From NCBI GenBank assembly GCA_947302185.1, contig CAMYVI010000105.1, forward strand, positions 1-8,442: DNA of 8,442 nucleotides, in the 5' to 3' direction. How positions within the stretch are numbered: position 1 is the stretch's first letter; every line of letters begins with the position of its first letter. Positions 1 to 7,548 of this stretch are shown piece by piece. A program made the position numbers and the translations under genes. The notes beneath the pieces were generated by a model. It saw only the letters and a program-made list of their open reading frames with translations, ran no database searches and was not told where the DNA came from. Origin of the DNA: an uncultured Lachnospiraceae bacterium (GTDB lineage Bacteria; Bacillota_A; Clostridia; Lachnospirales; Lachnospiraceae).

Positions 1-288
1 GATCCTTTCCTTATGATGACGAAAATCAGGAACGCAGGTGCGATCTTTATCGGAGATCACTCTTCAGAACCTCTCGGCGACTATTTTGCCGGACCGAATC
101 ATGTCCTTCCGACGAACGGAACGGCAAAATTCTTTTCCGCGCTCTCTGTAGATGATTTTATCAAAAAGACCAGCATAATATACAGTTCAAAGGAAGCACT
201 CGGCGCACTGCATGAGGATATTGAAACATTTGCAAAAGCGGAAGGGCTTACCGCTCATGCGAACTCTATACATGTGAGATTTGAATAA
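1..288 (+). CDS. hisD: Histidinol dehydrogenase, C-terminal part (start outside window)
   Basis: This is the last 95 residues of HisD, the zinc-dependent enzyme that oxidises L-histidinol to L-histidine through two NAD+-dependent steps in the cytoplasm. The reading frame is open from base 1, so the gene begins upstream. Directly visible are the GDY and GPNHVLPT block near the start and the LTAHANSI block near the end. By comparison with E. coli HisD, the Asp of GDY and the His of LTAH are zinc ligands, and both are present. The C-terminus ends at a normal family length. The TAA stop overlaps by one base an ATG at 288 that is in frame with the next gene, so HisD is probably co-transcribed, and perhaps translationally coupled, with the HisI/HisE protein downstream. 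Nothing looks broken in the visible part. Confidence 0.96.
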   Translation, partial: DPFLMMTKIRNAGAIFIGDHSSEPLGDYFAGPNHVLPTNGTAKFFSALSVDDFIKKTSIIYSSKEALGALHEDIETFAKAEGLTAHANSIHVRFE

Positions 289-305
289 TGCGGGAAAGGA
301 TTGCA

Positions 306-1589
306 ATGATGACCAAATACTTCATTCCATGCCTTTACATTTATAAGGGAAGGGCAGTTACAGGATTCGGACATAAAAATGTTTTCGCCTCCGGAAATCT
401 CAGTGAACTGACCATGTTCTACAGCGATCACGGCGCTGACAGACTTCTGGTATTCGACTTTTCGAGCGGAGATGCAGAGCATGACCGTTCTATTGCATGT
501 ATCAAGGATATCTGCAGATCGTCGCAGGTCCCGGTATATGCAGCCGGAAATGTCAGACGTGTCGAGGACGTTAAGAAGCTTATTTATGCCGGGTGCAGCG
601 CCGCTGTGCTGAATGCCGGTAAAGAAGAGAATATCAAAATACTCGAAGAGGTCTCAAAACGCTTCGGAAAAGAAAAAATAGCCGTCTGCGTATCCTCTAT
701 GGACGAATATCTTCCGTCTAAAGACCTTATCGAGGAATATGCATCCATGATCCTCCTCCTCGATAATATTGATGAGGAAATGCGCAGGGAGACAAGTCTG
801 CCGATTATACTGCACACCAACCATGCGGATGAGAATCGCATTATTGAGCTGCTCGGGAAGGACAGTGTTGACAGTATAAGCGGTCTGTGCGTGAGCGGTA
901 CAGACATGAACATCAGTGAGCTGAAGACAAAAGCCGCCTCCTGCGGCGTCTCTGTCAATATTCTGACCAGCACATTTGATTGGGAGGAATTCAAGACCAA
1001 CGAGCAGGGTCTCATCCCCTGCATCGTTCAGGATTACAGGAACGACCAGGTCCTCATGATGGCCTGGATGAATAAGGAAAGCTTTCAGAAAACGCTGGAA
1101 ACGGGCAGAATGACTTATTATTCCAGAAGCAGACAGAGCCTGTGGACTAAAGGTGAAACATCCGGACATTATCAGTATGTAAAATCCATGGCAATCGACT
1201 GCGACAACGATACATTGCTTGCCAAAGTCTCCCAGATCGGCGCTGCCTGCCACACAGGAAACCGCAGCTGCTTCTACCGTCCTCTCGTGGAGACACATTA
1301 CGATGATACAAATCCTCTCCATGTTTTTCAGGATGTCTACGATGTCATTCTTGACAGAAAAGAGCATCCCAAGGAAGGCTCCTATACGAATTACCTTTTC
1401 GACAAGGGAATAGATAAGATCCTGAAAAAGGTAGGGGAGGAGAACACCGAGATCATAATAGCCGCCAAAAATCCCGACCCGGAAGAAATCAAGTACGAAA
1501 TTTCAGATTATCTGTATCACCTTATGGTGCTGATGGCAGAGCGCGGCGTGACCTGGGATGACATTACATCCGAGCTTGCCAGAAGATAA
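306..1589 (+). CDS. hisIE: HisF-like barrel fused to HisI and HisE (phosphoribosyl-AMP cyclohydrolase / phosphoribosyl-ATP pyrophosphatase)
   Basis: A 427-residue protein catalysing steps 2 and 3 of histidine synthesis: HisE hydrolyses phosphoribosyl-ATP to phosphoribosyl-AMP, and HisI opens the purine ring. Residues 1-220 resemble HisF. Residues 225-325 are HisI, with Asp298/Asp300/Asp302, Cys299, CHTG at 315-318 and Cys322 as expected metal ligands. Residues 340-427 are HisE, with KVGEENTE at 375-382 and DYLYHLM at 401-407. Ordinary bacterial HisIE is about 200 residues, so the N-terminal domain is an addition. It aligns without gaps to the start of HisF, but HisF catalytic Asp11 is Tyr11 and Asp130 is Ser130, and the GGG phosphate loop reads AGN at 80-82. 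It is therefore probably not a synthase. The start at 306 is chosen because AAAGGA lies five bases upstream and it matches the HisF N-terminus. An in-frame ATG at 288, overlapping the hisD stop, would add six residues and has a weaker ribosome binding site. Confidence 0.95.
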   Translation: MMTKYFIPCLYIYKGRAVTGFGHKNVFASGNLSELTMFYSDHGADRLLVFDFSSGDAEHDRSIACIKDICRSSQVPVYAAGNVRRVEDVKKLIYAGCSAAVLNAGKEENIKILEEVSKRFGKEKIAVCVSSMDEYLPSKDLIEEYASMILLLDNIDEEMRRETSLPIILHTNHADENRIIELLGKDSVDSISGLCVSGTDMNISELKTKAASCGVSVNILTSTFDWEEFKTNEQGLIPCIVQDYRNDQVLMMAWMNKESFQKTLETGRMTYYSRSRQSLWTKGETSGHYQYVKSMAIDCDNDTLLAKVSQIGAACHTGNRSCFYRPLVETHYDDTNPLHVFQDVYDVILDRKEHPKEGSYTNYLFDKGIDKILKKVGEENTEIIIAAKNPDPEEIKYEISDYLYHLMVLMAERGVTWDDITSELARR

Positions 1590-1598
1590 GAGGTGTGT

Positions 1599-3464
1599 AT
1601 GAAAAAACTCTTTCTCGAGGACAGGATCCTGCGGTCTGTGGAAAAGCCTGCAAGATACATCGGCGGCGAAATGAACGCCGTTACCAAAAATCCGAAAAAT
1701 ATAAAAATCAGATACTGTATGTGCTTTCCGGATGTGTATGAGATCGGTATGTCACATCTCGGAATCCAGATTATTTACGATCAGCTGAACAGACGCGCAG
1801 ACACCTGGTGTGAGCGCGTCTATTCGCCTTGGTCTGATCTGCATCGGATCATGAAGGATCAAAATATTCCTCTCTTTGCATTAGAGTCTCAGGAACCGCT
1901 CCGTTCATTCGATTTTATAGGCTTTACTTTGCAGTACGAGCTGTGCTACACCAATGTTCTTCAGGTACTCGATCTTGCGGGAATTCCGTTTCTCTCAAAG
2001 GACCGCGATGATTCCTGTCCGCTCATCATAGGCGGAGGTCCCTGTACCTACAACCCCGAACCTCTGGCTGATTTCTTTGATCTCTTTTACATAGGTGACT
2101 CTGAAGTCTCTCTCGATGCACTTCTGGATTTATACAGAGATATGAAAGAGAGCGGGTGCGGAAAAGACGAATTCCTGCGTGCAGCATCAAGGGTTCCGGG
2201 CGTTTATATTCCCTCATTGTACAATGTCGAATATAACGACGACGGAACGATCAAGTCTTTTACGCCGTGTGCAGATGATGTTCCCGGGACTGTCAGAAAA
2301 CAGACCTGTATGGATTTTTCAAATGCACCTTATCCCGAAAAACCGGTCATTCCTTATCTCAAGGCTACGCAGGACCGCATCACGCTTGAAGTGATGCGCG
2401 GCTGTATACGCGGCTGCCGATTCTGCCAGGCCGGTATGCTCTACCGTCCCCTGCGGCAGAAGAGTATTGAGCAGCTGAAAAAAGAAGCTGATATCATGAT
2501 CACCGGATCGGGTCACGAGGAAATCTCCCTGAGCTCCCTGAGCTCCAGTGATTATACGGAACTCCCGGAGCTGCTTGACTATCTGATCACGAATTTCAAA
2601 GCGAAATCCGTGAATATCACGCTGCCGTCCCTGCGAATCGACAATTTTTCACTGGATGTCATGAGCCGCCTGCAGGATGTGCGAAAAAGCTCCCTGACGT
2701 TTGCTCCCGAAGCCGGAACACAGAGGCTGAGGGATGTAATAAACAAAGGTCTGACCGAAGAAGATATCATGAACGGATCAGGCATGGCTTTCAGAGGCGG
2801 TTGGAACAAAGTCAAGCTTTATTTTATGCTCGGTCTGCCTACGGAGCAGGACAGCGACCGCAAAGGAATCGCTCATCTCGCACAGGCAGTCGCCGACAAT
2901 TACTATGAGATTCCCAAGGAGAAGAGGAACGGAAAGTGCGAGATCACCGTCAGCACGTCTTTCTTTGTACCGAAACCGTTCACTCCTTTCCAGTGGGCAT
3001 CGATGTTCAGCTCTGAAGATTACATAGACTTTGCCCGTACGGTGAAATCGGAAATACGTTCCATGAAAAACCAGAGGTCTATTCGCTATAACTGGCATGA
3101 TGCGGACGGGACCGTGCTTGAAGGAGTATTTGCCCGGGGGGACAGGCGGCTTTCGGCTGCCATTATTTACGCTTATGAGCACGGCGCCATGTATGATGCC
3201 TGGACAGATTTCTTTGACATGAATAAGTGGTATGAGGCTTTCGATGCGACCGGCATCGATATCGGTTTCTATAATCTCCGTGAGAGGGATACTTCCGAGA
3301 TTCTTCCCTGGGACTTCATCGATATCGGGGTAACGAAAAAGTTCATGATACGCGAGTGGGAACTTGCTAAGCAGGAGACGGTAACGCCCAACTGCCGGCA
3401 GAAATGCTCAGGCTGCGGGGCTCGATGCTTTGGAGGCGGTGTGTGTTTTGAAAGTAAGAATTAA
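1599..3464 (+). CDS. B12-binding-type radical SAM protein, TIGR03960 family
   Basis: A 621-residue cytoplasmic iron-sulfur protein. The radical SAM cluster motif CIRGCRFC (CxxxCxxC) is at residues 269-276 and should bind the 4Fe-4S cluster that cleaves S-adenosylmethionine. The N-terminal part, roughly residues 35-190, has the layout of a cobalamin-binding-type Rossmann domain, with a GGGPCTYNPEP segment at 145-155. The C-terminus carries a second cysteine cluster (599, 603, 606, 610, 616), which could hold another metal site. The family reaction is not established to my knowledge. Its regular neighbours, DUF2344 and RNase E/G, point loosely to RNA or ribosome biology. AAGAGG at 1588-1593 lies five bases before ATG 1599; a GTG at 1593 is in frame but falls in that ribosome binding site. 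The gene starts nine bases after hisIE and overlaps the next gene by 17 bases. Confidence 0.94.
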   Translation: MKKLFLEDRILRSVEKPARYIGGEMNAVTKNPKNIKIRYCMCFPDVYEIGMSHLGIQIIYDQLNRRADTWCERVYSPWSDLHRIMKDQNIPLFALESQEPLRSFDFIGFTLQYELCYTNVLQVLDLAGIPFLSKDRDDSCPLIIGGGPCTYNPEPLADFFDLFYIGDSEVSLDALLDLYRDMKESGCGKDEFLRAASRVPGVYIPSLYNVEYNDDGTIKSFTPCADDVPGTVRKQTCMDFSNAPYPEKPVIPYLKATQDRITLEVMRGCIRGCRFCQAGMLYRPLRQKSIEQLKKEADIMITGSGHEEISLSSLSSSDYTELPELLDYLITNFKAKSVNITLPSLRIDNFSLDVMSRLQDVRKSSLTFAPEAGTQRLRDVINKGLTEEDIMNGSGMAFRGGWNKVKLYFMLGLPTEQDSDRKGIAHLAQAVADNYYEIPKEKRNGKCEITVSTSFFVPKPFTPFQWASMFSSEDYIDFARTVKSEIRSMKNQRSIRYNWHDADGTVLEGVFARGDRRLSAAIIYAYEHGAMYDAWTDFFDMNKWYEAFDATGIDIGFYNLRERDTSEILPWDFIDIGVTKKFMIREWELAKQETVTPNCRQKCSGCGARCFGGGVCFESKN

Positions 3465-4332
3465 ATTTGCCAAAACAGGCTCTCTGCGCTATATCGGCCA
3501 CCTCGATTTTATGAGGGCCGTTCAGAAAATAATCCGCCGGACAGATATCAAAGCTGCCTACACCAGGGGATTCAGTCCGCATCTCATTCTCTCTTTCGCA
3601 TCTCCGCTCGGAGTGGGGCTTGAAAGTACGGGAGAATATTTTGATCTGGAGCTCGCCTATCGCGACCCGTTCGAGATGAGCAAGGTCGATCTTGCAAGAT
3701 TGAACAGTATCGGTCTTGAAAATGATGAGCTGCCAGATGCACCTCCATACAGCCGGATCCTCAGCAGTCTGAACGAACAGACTCCGGAAGGTGTCCGCTT
3801 CCTCGGAGTAAAACGTATCGAGGAAAATAATAACAAAGCCATGGCTCTCGTCCGGGCGGCAGATTACTCTGTCTTTCTGGAGAAAGACGCATTTGCGGGT
3901 TCAAATGTCATATCGCTCCTTGATTCTTTTATGCAGAAGGAGAAAATCGTCGCCCACAAGGTCACAAAAAAGACGGAAAGTGACGTGGATATAAGACCGC
4001 TCATTTTTGATGCAGCCGTAGTGACGGAGAATTACTCTCTGTTCATCAATGATATCAAGAAGTTATCTGTATGCTCGAAAAGCGATGCGGACTACGAGCA
4101 GCTAAAACTCGCTGCACAGTCTTCCGAGCGCATTCAGGCTGAAGGATATCCGATCGTAATCGATATGAAGCTCAGTGCCGGAAGCGCTGCTAATTTAAAG
4201 CCCGAAACTGTTATAGAAGCAATGTGCGCATTTGCAGGTGTGGAATATGATCCGTTTTCTTTCCGGATCCTTAGAAGAGAGATGTATGCGGAGGGAGGAA
4301 AAACTCTTCTTGACGAAGGGCTTCTTTTCTGA
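3448..4332 (+). CDS. Radical SAM-linked protein, TIGR03936 / DUF2344
   Basis: A 294-residue protein of unknown reaction that almost always sits beside, or is fused to, a TIGR03960 radical SAM protein. The N-terminus, MKVRIKFAKTG followed by LRYIGHLD and a run of basic residues (RAVQKIIRR), is the family signature, and GFSPHLILSFASPLGVG follows at about residues 45-61. The TTG at 3448 is taken as start because it gives exactly this family N-terminus. GGAGG at 3432-3436 lies 11 bases upstream, slightly far but the only good ribosome binding site. The in-frame TTG at 3430 would add six residues, but it precedes that site. The start lies inside the last 17 bases of the radical SAM gene, indicating translational coupling and probable stoichiometric production. 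The C-terminal third (from about residue 200) is less characteristic. The family assignment is firm; the function is unknown. Confidence 0.92.
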   Translation: MKVRIKFAKTGSLRYIGHLDFMRAVQKIIRRTDIKAAYTRGFSPHLILSFASPLGVGLESTGEYFDLELAYRDPFEMSKVDLARLNSIGLENDELPDAPPYSRILSSLNEQTPEGVRFLGVKRIEENNNKAMALVRAADYSVFLEKDAFAGSNVISLLDSFMQKEKIVAHKVTKKTESDVDIRPLIFDAAVVTENYSLFINDIKKLSVCSKSDADYEQLKLAAQSSERIQAEGYPIVIDMKLSAGSAANLKPETVIEAMCAFAGVEYDPFSFRILRREMYAEGGKTLLDEGLLF

Positions 4333-4334
4333 AA

Positions 4335-5597
4335 ATGAATGATTTTATAGTCACGCAGATAGAACGAAATGACAGAAGATTCCTTGCAGCCGCCTATTTT
4401 GAAGAGAGACATCTCACGGAATTGACAGTCATGCCCGTTTCCGAAGAATCCAGGGTCGGAAAAATCTATATCGGTTATGTAGAGTCCTCAGTGAAGAATA
4501 TCGGAGGAGCTTTTATCAGAATATCAAAAGATTTTAAATGTTTTCTCCCGAATCACGAAAGAGGCGGGAACGGGAGAAAAAAATCCGGTAATTCAGAGAC
4601 AGGTTCACCTGTGAATGCTCCTTTAAATACTCAGGGACACATGCTCGTCCGTATCACAAAAGACGCGGCCGGCGTAAAGGAAGCAGTCTGTTCTGCGACT
4701 ATCGAGCTCAGCGGCAAATACAGCATCGTCTCCCCGGGAAAGACTTCTGTTTCCTTCTCCAAAAAACTGAACGAGGATGAGAAAGGGCTGCTCAGAAAGT
4801 GGATCAATCCCCATGATTATCCCGGTCTGCATATTCTTATCAGAACAAATGCCGCAGGGGCAGAAAAGAAAGAAGTTCTTGACGAGCTGAATGATCTGTC
4901 TGCTTCTCTGAACGATATTTTGAGGCGTTCCGAGAACGCCAAGCCGGGAACCTGTCTGTATTCCCCGGAACCTTTCTATATCTCTATGATGCGGGATCTT
5001 TACGCCGTACCGGATAGGGCTTTCTCTGATATACCGGCAATAGCCAAAGAACTCGGAACATACATGAAGAAGTACTCTTCTGTCGGGACACCTGTCGATG
5101 CTGCGGCTTGCGGCAGCCTGAATCCGGCAGATGATAAGGCGGGCGGCGAAACCTGCCTGTTTCATCCCGGGACTCTCACACTGGCTCAGGTCTACAATCT
5201 CGAACATGATACAGACCGCCTGTGCCAGAAAATAGTATGGCTGAAAAGCGGTGCCTACCTTGTGATAGAAAGGACGGAAGCGTTTGTCGTAATCGATATT
5301 AACACCGGTCGCTGCACAAGAGGAAGGATCCCCGAGGAGACATATCGAAGAATTAACCTCGAGGCAGGAGAGGAGATCATGAGACAGCTTCGTCTCCGCG
5401 ACCTTTCGGGGATGATCCTCATAGATTTCATAAATCTGGAAAATGAAGATCACAGGGAAGAACTCATCAATGTCATGCGGAAGCGGGCAAGGAGAGAGCA
5501 TAGAAAGACCGAGATCATCGATCTGACAAAACTCGGAATACTCGAAATGGTAAGAGAAAAACGAGGAAAGTCTCTCGAAGAGATTTTATTCGGATAA
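4335..5597 (+). CDS. rng: Ribonuclease E/G family protein, short form without zinc-link
   Basis: A 420-residue endoribonuclease of the RNase E/G family, which cuts single-stranded RNA in mRNA decay and rRNA processing. Residues about 38-145 are the S1 RNA-binding domain (VGKIYIGYVE through the GKYSIVSPG segment). A short Gly/Ser/Asn-rich stretch at 76-100 looks like a flexible insertion. The DNase I-like catalytic part has VWLKSGAYLVIERTEA at 301-316, IDINTG with Asp321, and LIDFIN with Asp364. These correspond to the two metal-binding aspartates of E. coli RNase E (Asp303, Asp346). The protein ends soon after LTKLGILEMVREKRGK (397-412), so the CPxC zinc-link that joins E. coli RNase E/G subunits is absent. 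The start is two bases after the upstream stop and has no clear ribosome binding site of its own, which suggests coupled translation. Confidence 0.92.
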   Translation: MNDFIVTQIERNDRRFLAAAYFEERHLTELTVMPVSEESRVGKIYIGYVESSVKNIGGAFIRISKDFKCFLPNHERGGNGRKKSGNSETGSPVNAPLNTQGHMLVRITKDAAGVKEAVCSATIELSGKYSIVSPGKTSVSFSKKLNEDEKGLLRKWINPHDYPGLHILIRTNAAGAEKKEVLDELNDLSASLNDILRRSENAKPGTCLYSPEPFYISMMRDLYAVPDRAFSDIPAIAKELGTYMKKYSSVGTPVDAAACGSLNPADDKAGGETCLFHPGTLTLAQVYNLEHDTDRLCQKIVWLKSGAYLVIERTEAFVVIDINTGRCTRGRIPEETYRRINLEAGEEIMRQLRLRDLSGMILIDFINLENEDHREELINVMRKRARREHRKTEIIDLTKLGILEMVREKRGKSLEEILFG

Positions 5598-5656
5598 CTT
5601 CCTTCGATAACACTCGAAACAGTATATTTTCATAAACTTTGACAGGAGGGCTTATT
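5598..5656 (+). promoter_or_regulatory. Intergenic gap with weak hairpin and ribosome binding site of the cytidylyltransferase
   Basis: A 59-base gap that separates the conserved radical SAM/RNase block from the sugar cassette. TTCGA at 5603-5607 and TCGAA at 5614-5618 can form a five-pair AT-rich stem with a six-base loop. It is not followed closely by a T run, so it is a poor terminator candidate. TATATT at 5623-5628 resembles a -10 box, but I see no -35 box at proper spacing. AGGAGG at 5644-5649 is a strong ribosome binding site seven bases before ATG 5657. Whether transcription restarts here is open. Confidence 0.35.
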
Positions 5657-6373
5657 ATGGCCAATATTGCACTTATTATCGCAGGCGGGTCCGGCGCCAG
5701 AATGCATCAGGATATCCCCAAACAGTTCCTGACAGTTAACGAAAGACCGGTCATAATTTACACCCTTGAGGCTTTCGAAAAACATGCCGAAATTGATTCT
5801 ATTGCAGTCGTATGCATCGAAGGCTGGGACCAGGTCCTCCGGGCTTATGCTAAGCAGTTCAATATCAAAAAGCTCGGACTTATCATTCCCGGAGGTGCAA
5901 ACGGACAGGGGTCCATACGGAACGGTGTTTTTGAACTTGAGAAACACTTTGCACCGGATGATATCGTTCTCGTTCATGACGCTATCAGACCGATGGTCTC
6001 GGCCGAAATTATTTCCGACTGCATCATAAAGGCAAAGAAGTACGGCAGCGGTATCGCAACGATTCCCTGTGCGGAAGCCATGATGCAGACAGAAGACGGT
6101 TACGTGTCCACCGGAAGCTACCCGAGAGACAATCTTAAGAGAACACAGACGCCTCAGGGTTTTCCGCTGGGCAAGATCTGCGATCTTCATAGGCGGGCTT
6201 TAGAGGCCGGAATCACCAACTCGGTTGCTTCCTGTACACTGATGATCGAGATGGGAGAGCAGGTGCATTTTTCGGCCGGAAGTGAAAAGAATATCAAACT
6301 CACAACGGTCGATGATATAGATATCTTCAAGGCGCTTCTCCTGGCGAGACGGGCGGATTGGCTGAAAGATTAA
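5657..6373 (+). CDS. IspD/TarI-type cytidylyltransferase (likely CDP-pentitol or CDP-pentulose forming)
   Basis: A 238-residue enzyme that transfers CMP from CTP to a sugar- or polyol-phosphate, releasing pyrophosphate. The CTP-binding loop is AGGSGARM at 9-16, followed by IPKQF at 20-24 with Lys22. VHDAIRPMVS is at 106-115, RDNLKRTQTPQ at 157-167 (Arg157 matches the substrate-site Arg of E. coli IspD), and KNIKLTTVDDIDIF at 211-224. The wording PKQFL, the EGW segment at 55-57, PCAEAMM and RTQTPQGFP look closer to me to the TarI-like ribitol-5-phosphate branch than to housekeeping IspD. That impression comes from memory of family sequences. The next two genes, an SDR epimerase and AraD, support a role in activating a five-carbon substrate for a surface polymer rather than isoprenoid synthesis. 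AGGAGG seven bases upstream fixes the start. Genuine IspD (2-C-methyl-D-erythritol 4-phosphate cytidylyltransferase) remains the alternative. Confidence 0.87.
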   Translation: MANIALIIAGGSGARMHQDIPKQFLTVNERPVIIYTLEAFEKHAEIDSIAVVCIEGWDQVLRAYAKQFNIKKLGLIIPGGANGQGSIRNGVFELEKHFAPDDIVLVHDAIRPMVSAEIISDCIIKAKKYGSGIATIPCAEAMMQTEDGYVSTGSYPRDNLKRTQTPQGFPLGKICDLHRRALEAGITNSVASCTLMIEMGEQVHFSAGSEKNIKLTTVDDIDIFKALLLARRADWLKD

Positions 6374-6436
6374 ATATTGCGGATTGGCTCTGTGTCAGAG
6401 TCTCATCTGACGAAAGACGGCTTTTGAGGTAATTAT
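6374..6436. repeat. Intergenic hairpin with GTCAGA/TCTGAC arms
   Basis: Between the cytidylyltransferase and the SDR gene, GTCAGA at 6394-6399 and TCTGAC at 6406-6411 form a six-pair inverted repeat with a six-base loop. An overlapping alternative, CTCTG (6388-6392) with CAGAG (6396-6400), excludes it. There is no following T run, so it does not look like an intrinsic terminator. The same arm sequence recurs in the gap after the SDR gene (7459-7491). GAGGT at 6426-6430 is the ribosome binding site for ATG 6437. Confidence 0.45.
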
Positions 6437-7458
6437 ATGGATCTTTACAAGAGTAAAACATATTTAGAAGATTTAGAAACCACCTTCAGGAATGTGCCGT
6501 GTATGAAGAAACTGTGCGGCAGCACTGTTCTGATTACCGGGTGTACAATTTCATGCAGGCGGCAAATATCAGAATCATTCTTGCCGGGCGAAGCATCGTA
6601 CGGATGAAAGAACAATTTGACAAATGGCCTGCTTCCCCACCGGAGTATGTCCGTTACGATCTCAACGAGCTGCCGGATTGGAATTTTCCTGTCGACTATA
6701 TCATTCACGCGGCAGGGAACGCGCATCCCGCTGCCTTCAACAGCGATCCGTGCGGAACCGTTACAGGCAGTATACTCGGCGTATGGAACCTCCTGCAATA
6801 CGGTCACTCGCATGGCTGCAGACGGTTCCTCTATGTCTCCTCGGGAGAAGTATACGGTCAGGGTGATCTCTCGCTCGAAAGCTTTGATGAGACTTACGGA
6901 GGCTATGTCGATCCGACATCCCCAAGATCATCTTACCCGAACTCCAAGAGAGCTTCGGAAACACTGTGCGCATCATATACAGCTCAGTACGGTATGGATA
7001 CGGTCATCATCAGACCCAGCCATACATACGGTCCATGCATAACGCCCGGCGACAACCGTGCAAATGCCCAGTTCCTGAGGAGCGGTTCATCGGGACACGA
7101 TATCATAATGAAAAGTTCGGGAACACAGATACGTTCCTACACTTATGCCTCTGACTGCGCATCAGCGACTCTCACCGTGCTGTTATCAGGTAAAACAGGA
7201 AACGCCTACAACTGCGCTGTACCTGAGGCAAAATGCAGCATAGCGGAGTTTGCCGCGGCAGCAGCACAGGCATCCGGCACAAAGGTGATATTTGAGACGC
7301 CCGGGGAAACCGATCTCGCTGACAGGACCCCGATATTAAAACAGGTCCTGTCCTCCGAAAAAACAGAATCGCTCGGGTGGAAAGGACGCTTTGATATAAA
7401 GACCGGTGTGGGGCATACCCTGAGAATCCTGAGAGAATCTCAATCACTATTGCCATGA
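6437..7458 (+). pseudogene. NAD(P)-dependent SDR epimerase/reductase, broken by loss of the NAD-binding loop
   Basis: An extended short-chain dehydrogenase (nucleotide-sugar epimerase type) split over two frames. From ATG 6437, with GAGGT seven bases upstream, the first frame gives a family-like N-terminus (MDLYKSKTYLEDLE), then VLITGCT, and reaches a stop at 6605-6607. Homology continues in another frame from about 6550 (FMQAANIRIILAGR) to 7458. This second frame carries SSGEVYG at about 6838-6858 and the catalytic Tyr (6934-6936) and Lys (6946-6948) of YPNSK. The Rossmann GxxGxxG loop expected after VLITG is absent. About ten codons are missing between the Thr codon at 6545 and the Phe codon at 6550; a 28-base deletion fits both the missing length and the frame change. 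Restored length would be about 349 residues, normal for the family. The only starts in the second frame (GTG 6499, ATG 6553) lack ribosome binding sites and could not supply an NAD site. A sequencing or assembly fault is possible. Confidence 0.8.
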
Positions 7459-7491
7459 TCTCTGACACGGATCCGCATATCATGTCAGAGA
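7459..7491. repeat. Nine-pair inverted repeat between SDR gene and araD
   Basis: TCTCTGACA at 7459-7467 and TGTCAGAGA at 7483-7491 are perfect inverted arms around a 15-base loop, which itself contains the palindrome CGGATCCG at 7468-7475. The left arm starts immediately after the SDR stop codon. No T run follows, so a classical terminator is unlikely. A transcript-stabilising hairpin or a protein-binding operator are alternatives. The arm core TCTGAC/GTCAGA is shared with the hairpin at 6394-6411. From 7492 to 7548 I see only the ribosome binding site AGAGG at 7537-7541. Confidence 0.5.
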
Positions 7492-7548
7492 CGATTCAGT
7501 ATAGATCATCGTCATGAGGAAATATTGGATATAAAGAGAGGTATATGA

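Noticed and set aside
654..1367. A 237-codon open frame on the minus strand opposite the HisI/HisE gene
   Set aside because: It is a shadow of conserved HisI sequence, with unusual Cys/Val/Ile-rich composition and no domain signature.
4623..5501. A 292-codon open frame on the minus strand opposite the RNase gene
   Set aside because: It lies wholly opposite a confidently identified RNase E/G gene, has no recognisable motif, and is best explained as a shadow frame.
5639..5656. TTGACA at 5639-5644 as a -35 box, or TTG 5639 as the start of the cytidylyltransferase
   Set aside because: The hexamer shares bases with the AGGAGG ribosome binding site, and any -10 box would fall inside the gene. The TTG precedes that site, while ATG 5657 is well spaced and gives the family N-terminus.
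6499..7458. Intact shorter SDR protein starting at GTG 6499
   Set aside because: There is no ribosome binding site. Its first 17 residues come from the out-of-frame N-terminal coding region, and it would lack the NAD-binding loop. The real N-terminus is visible in the other frame from 6437.
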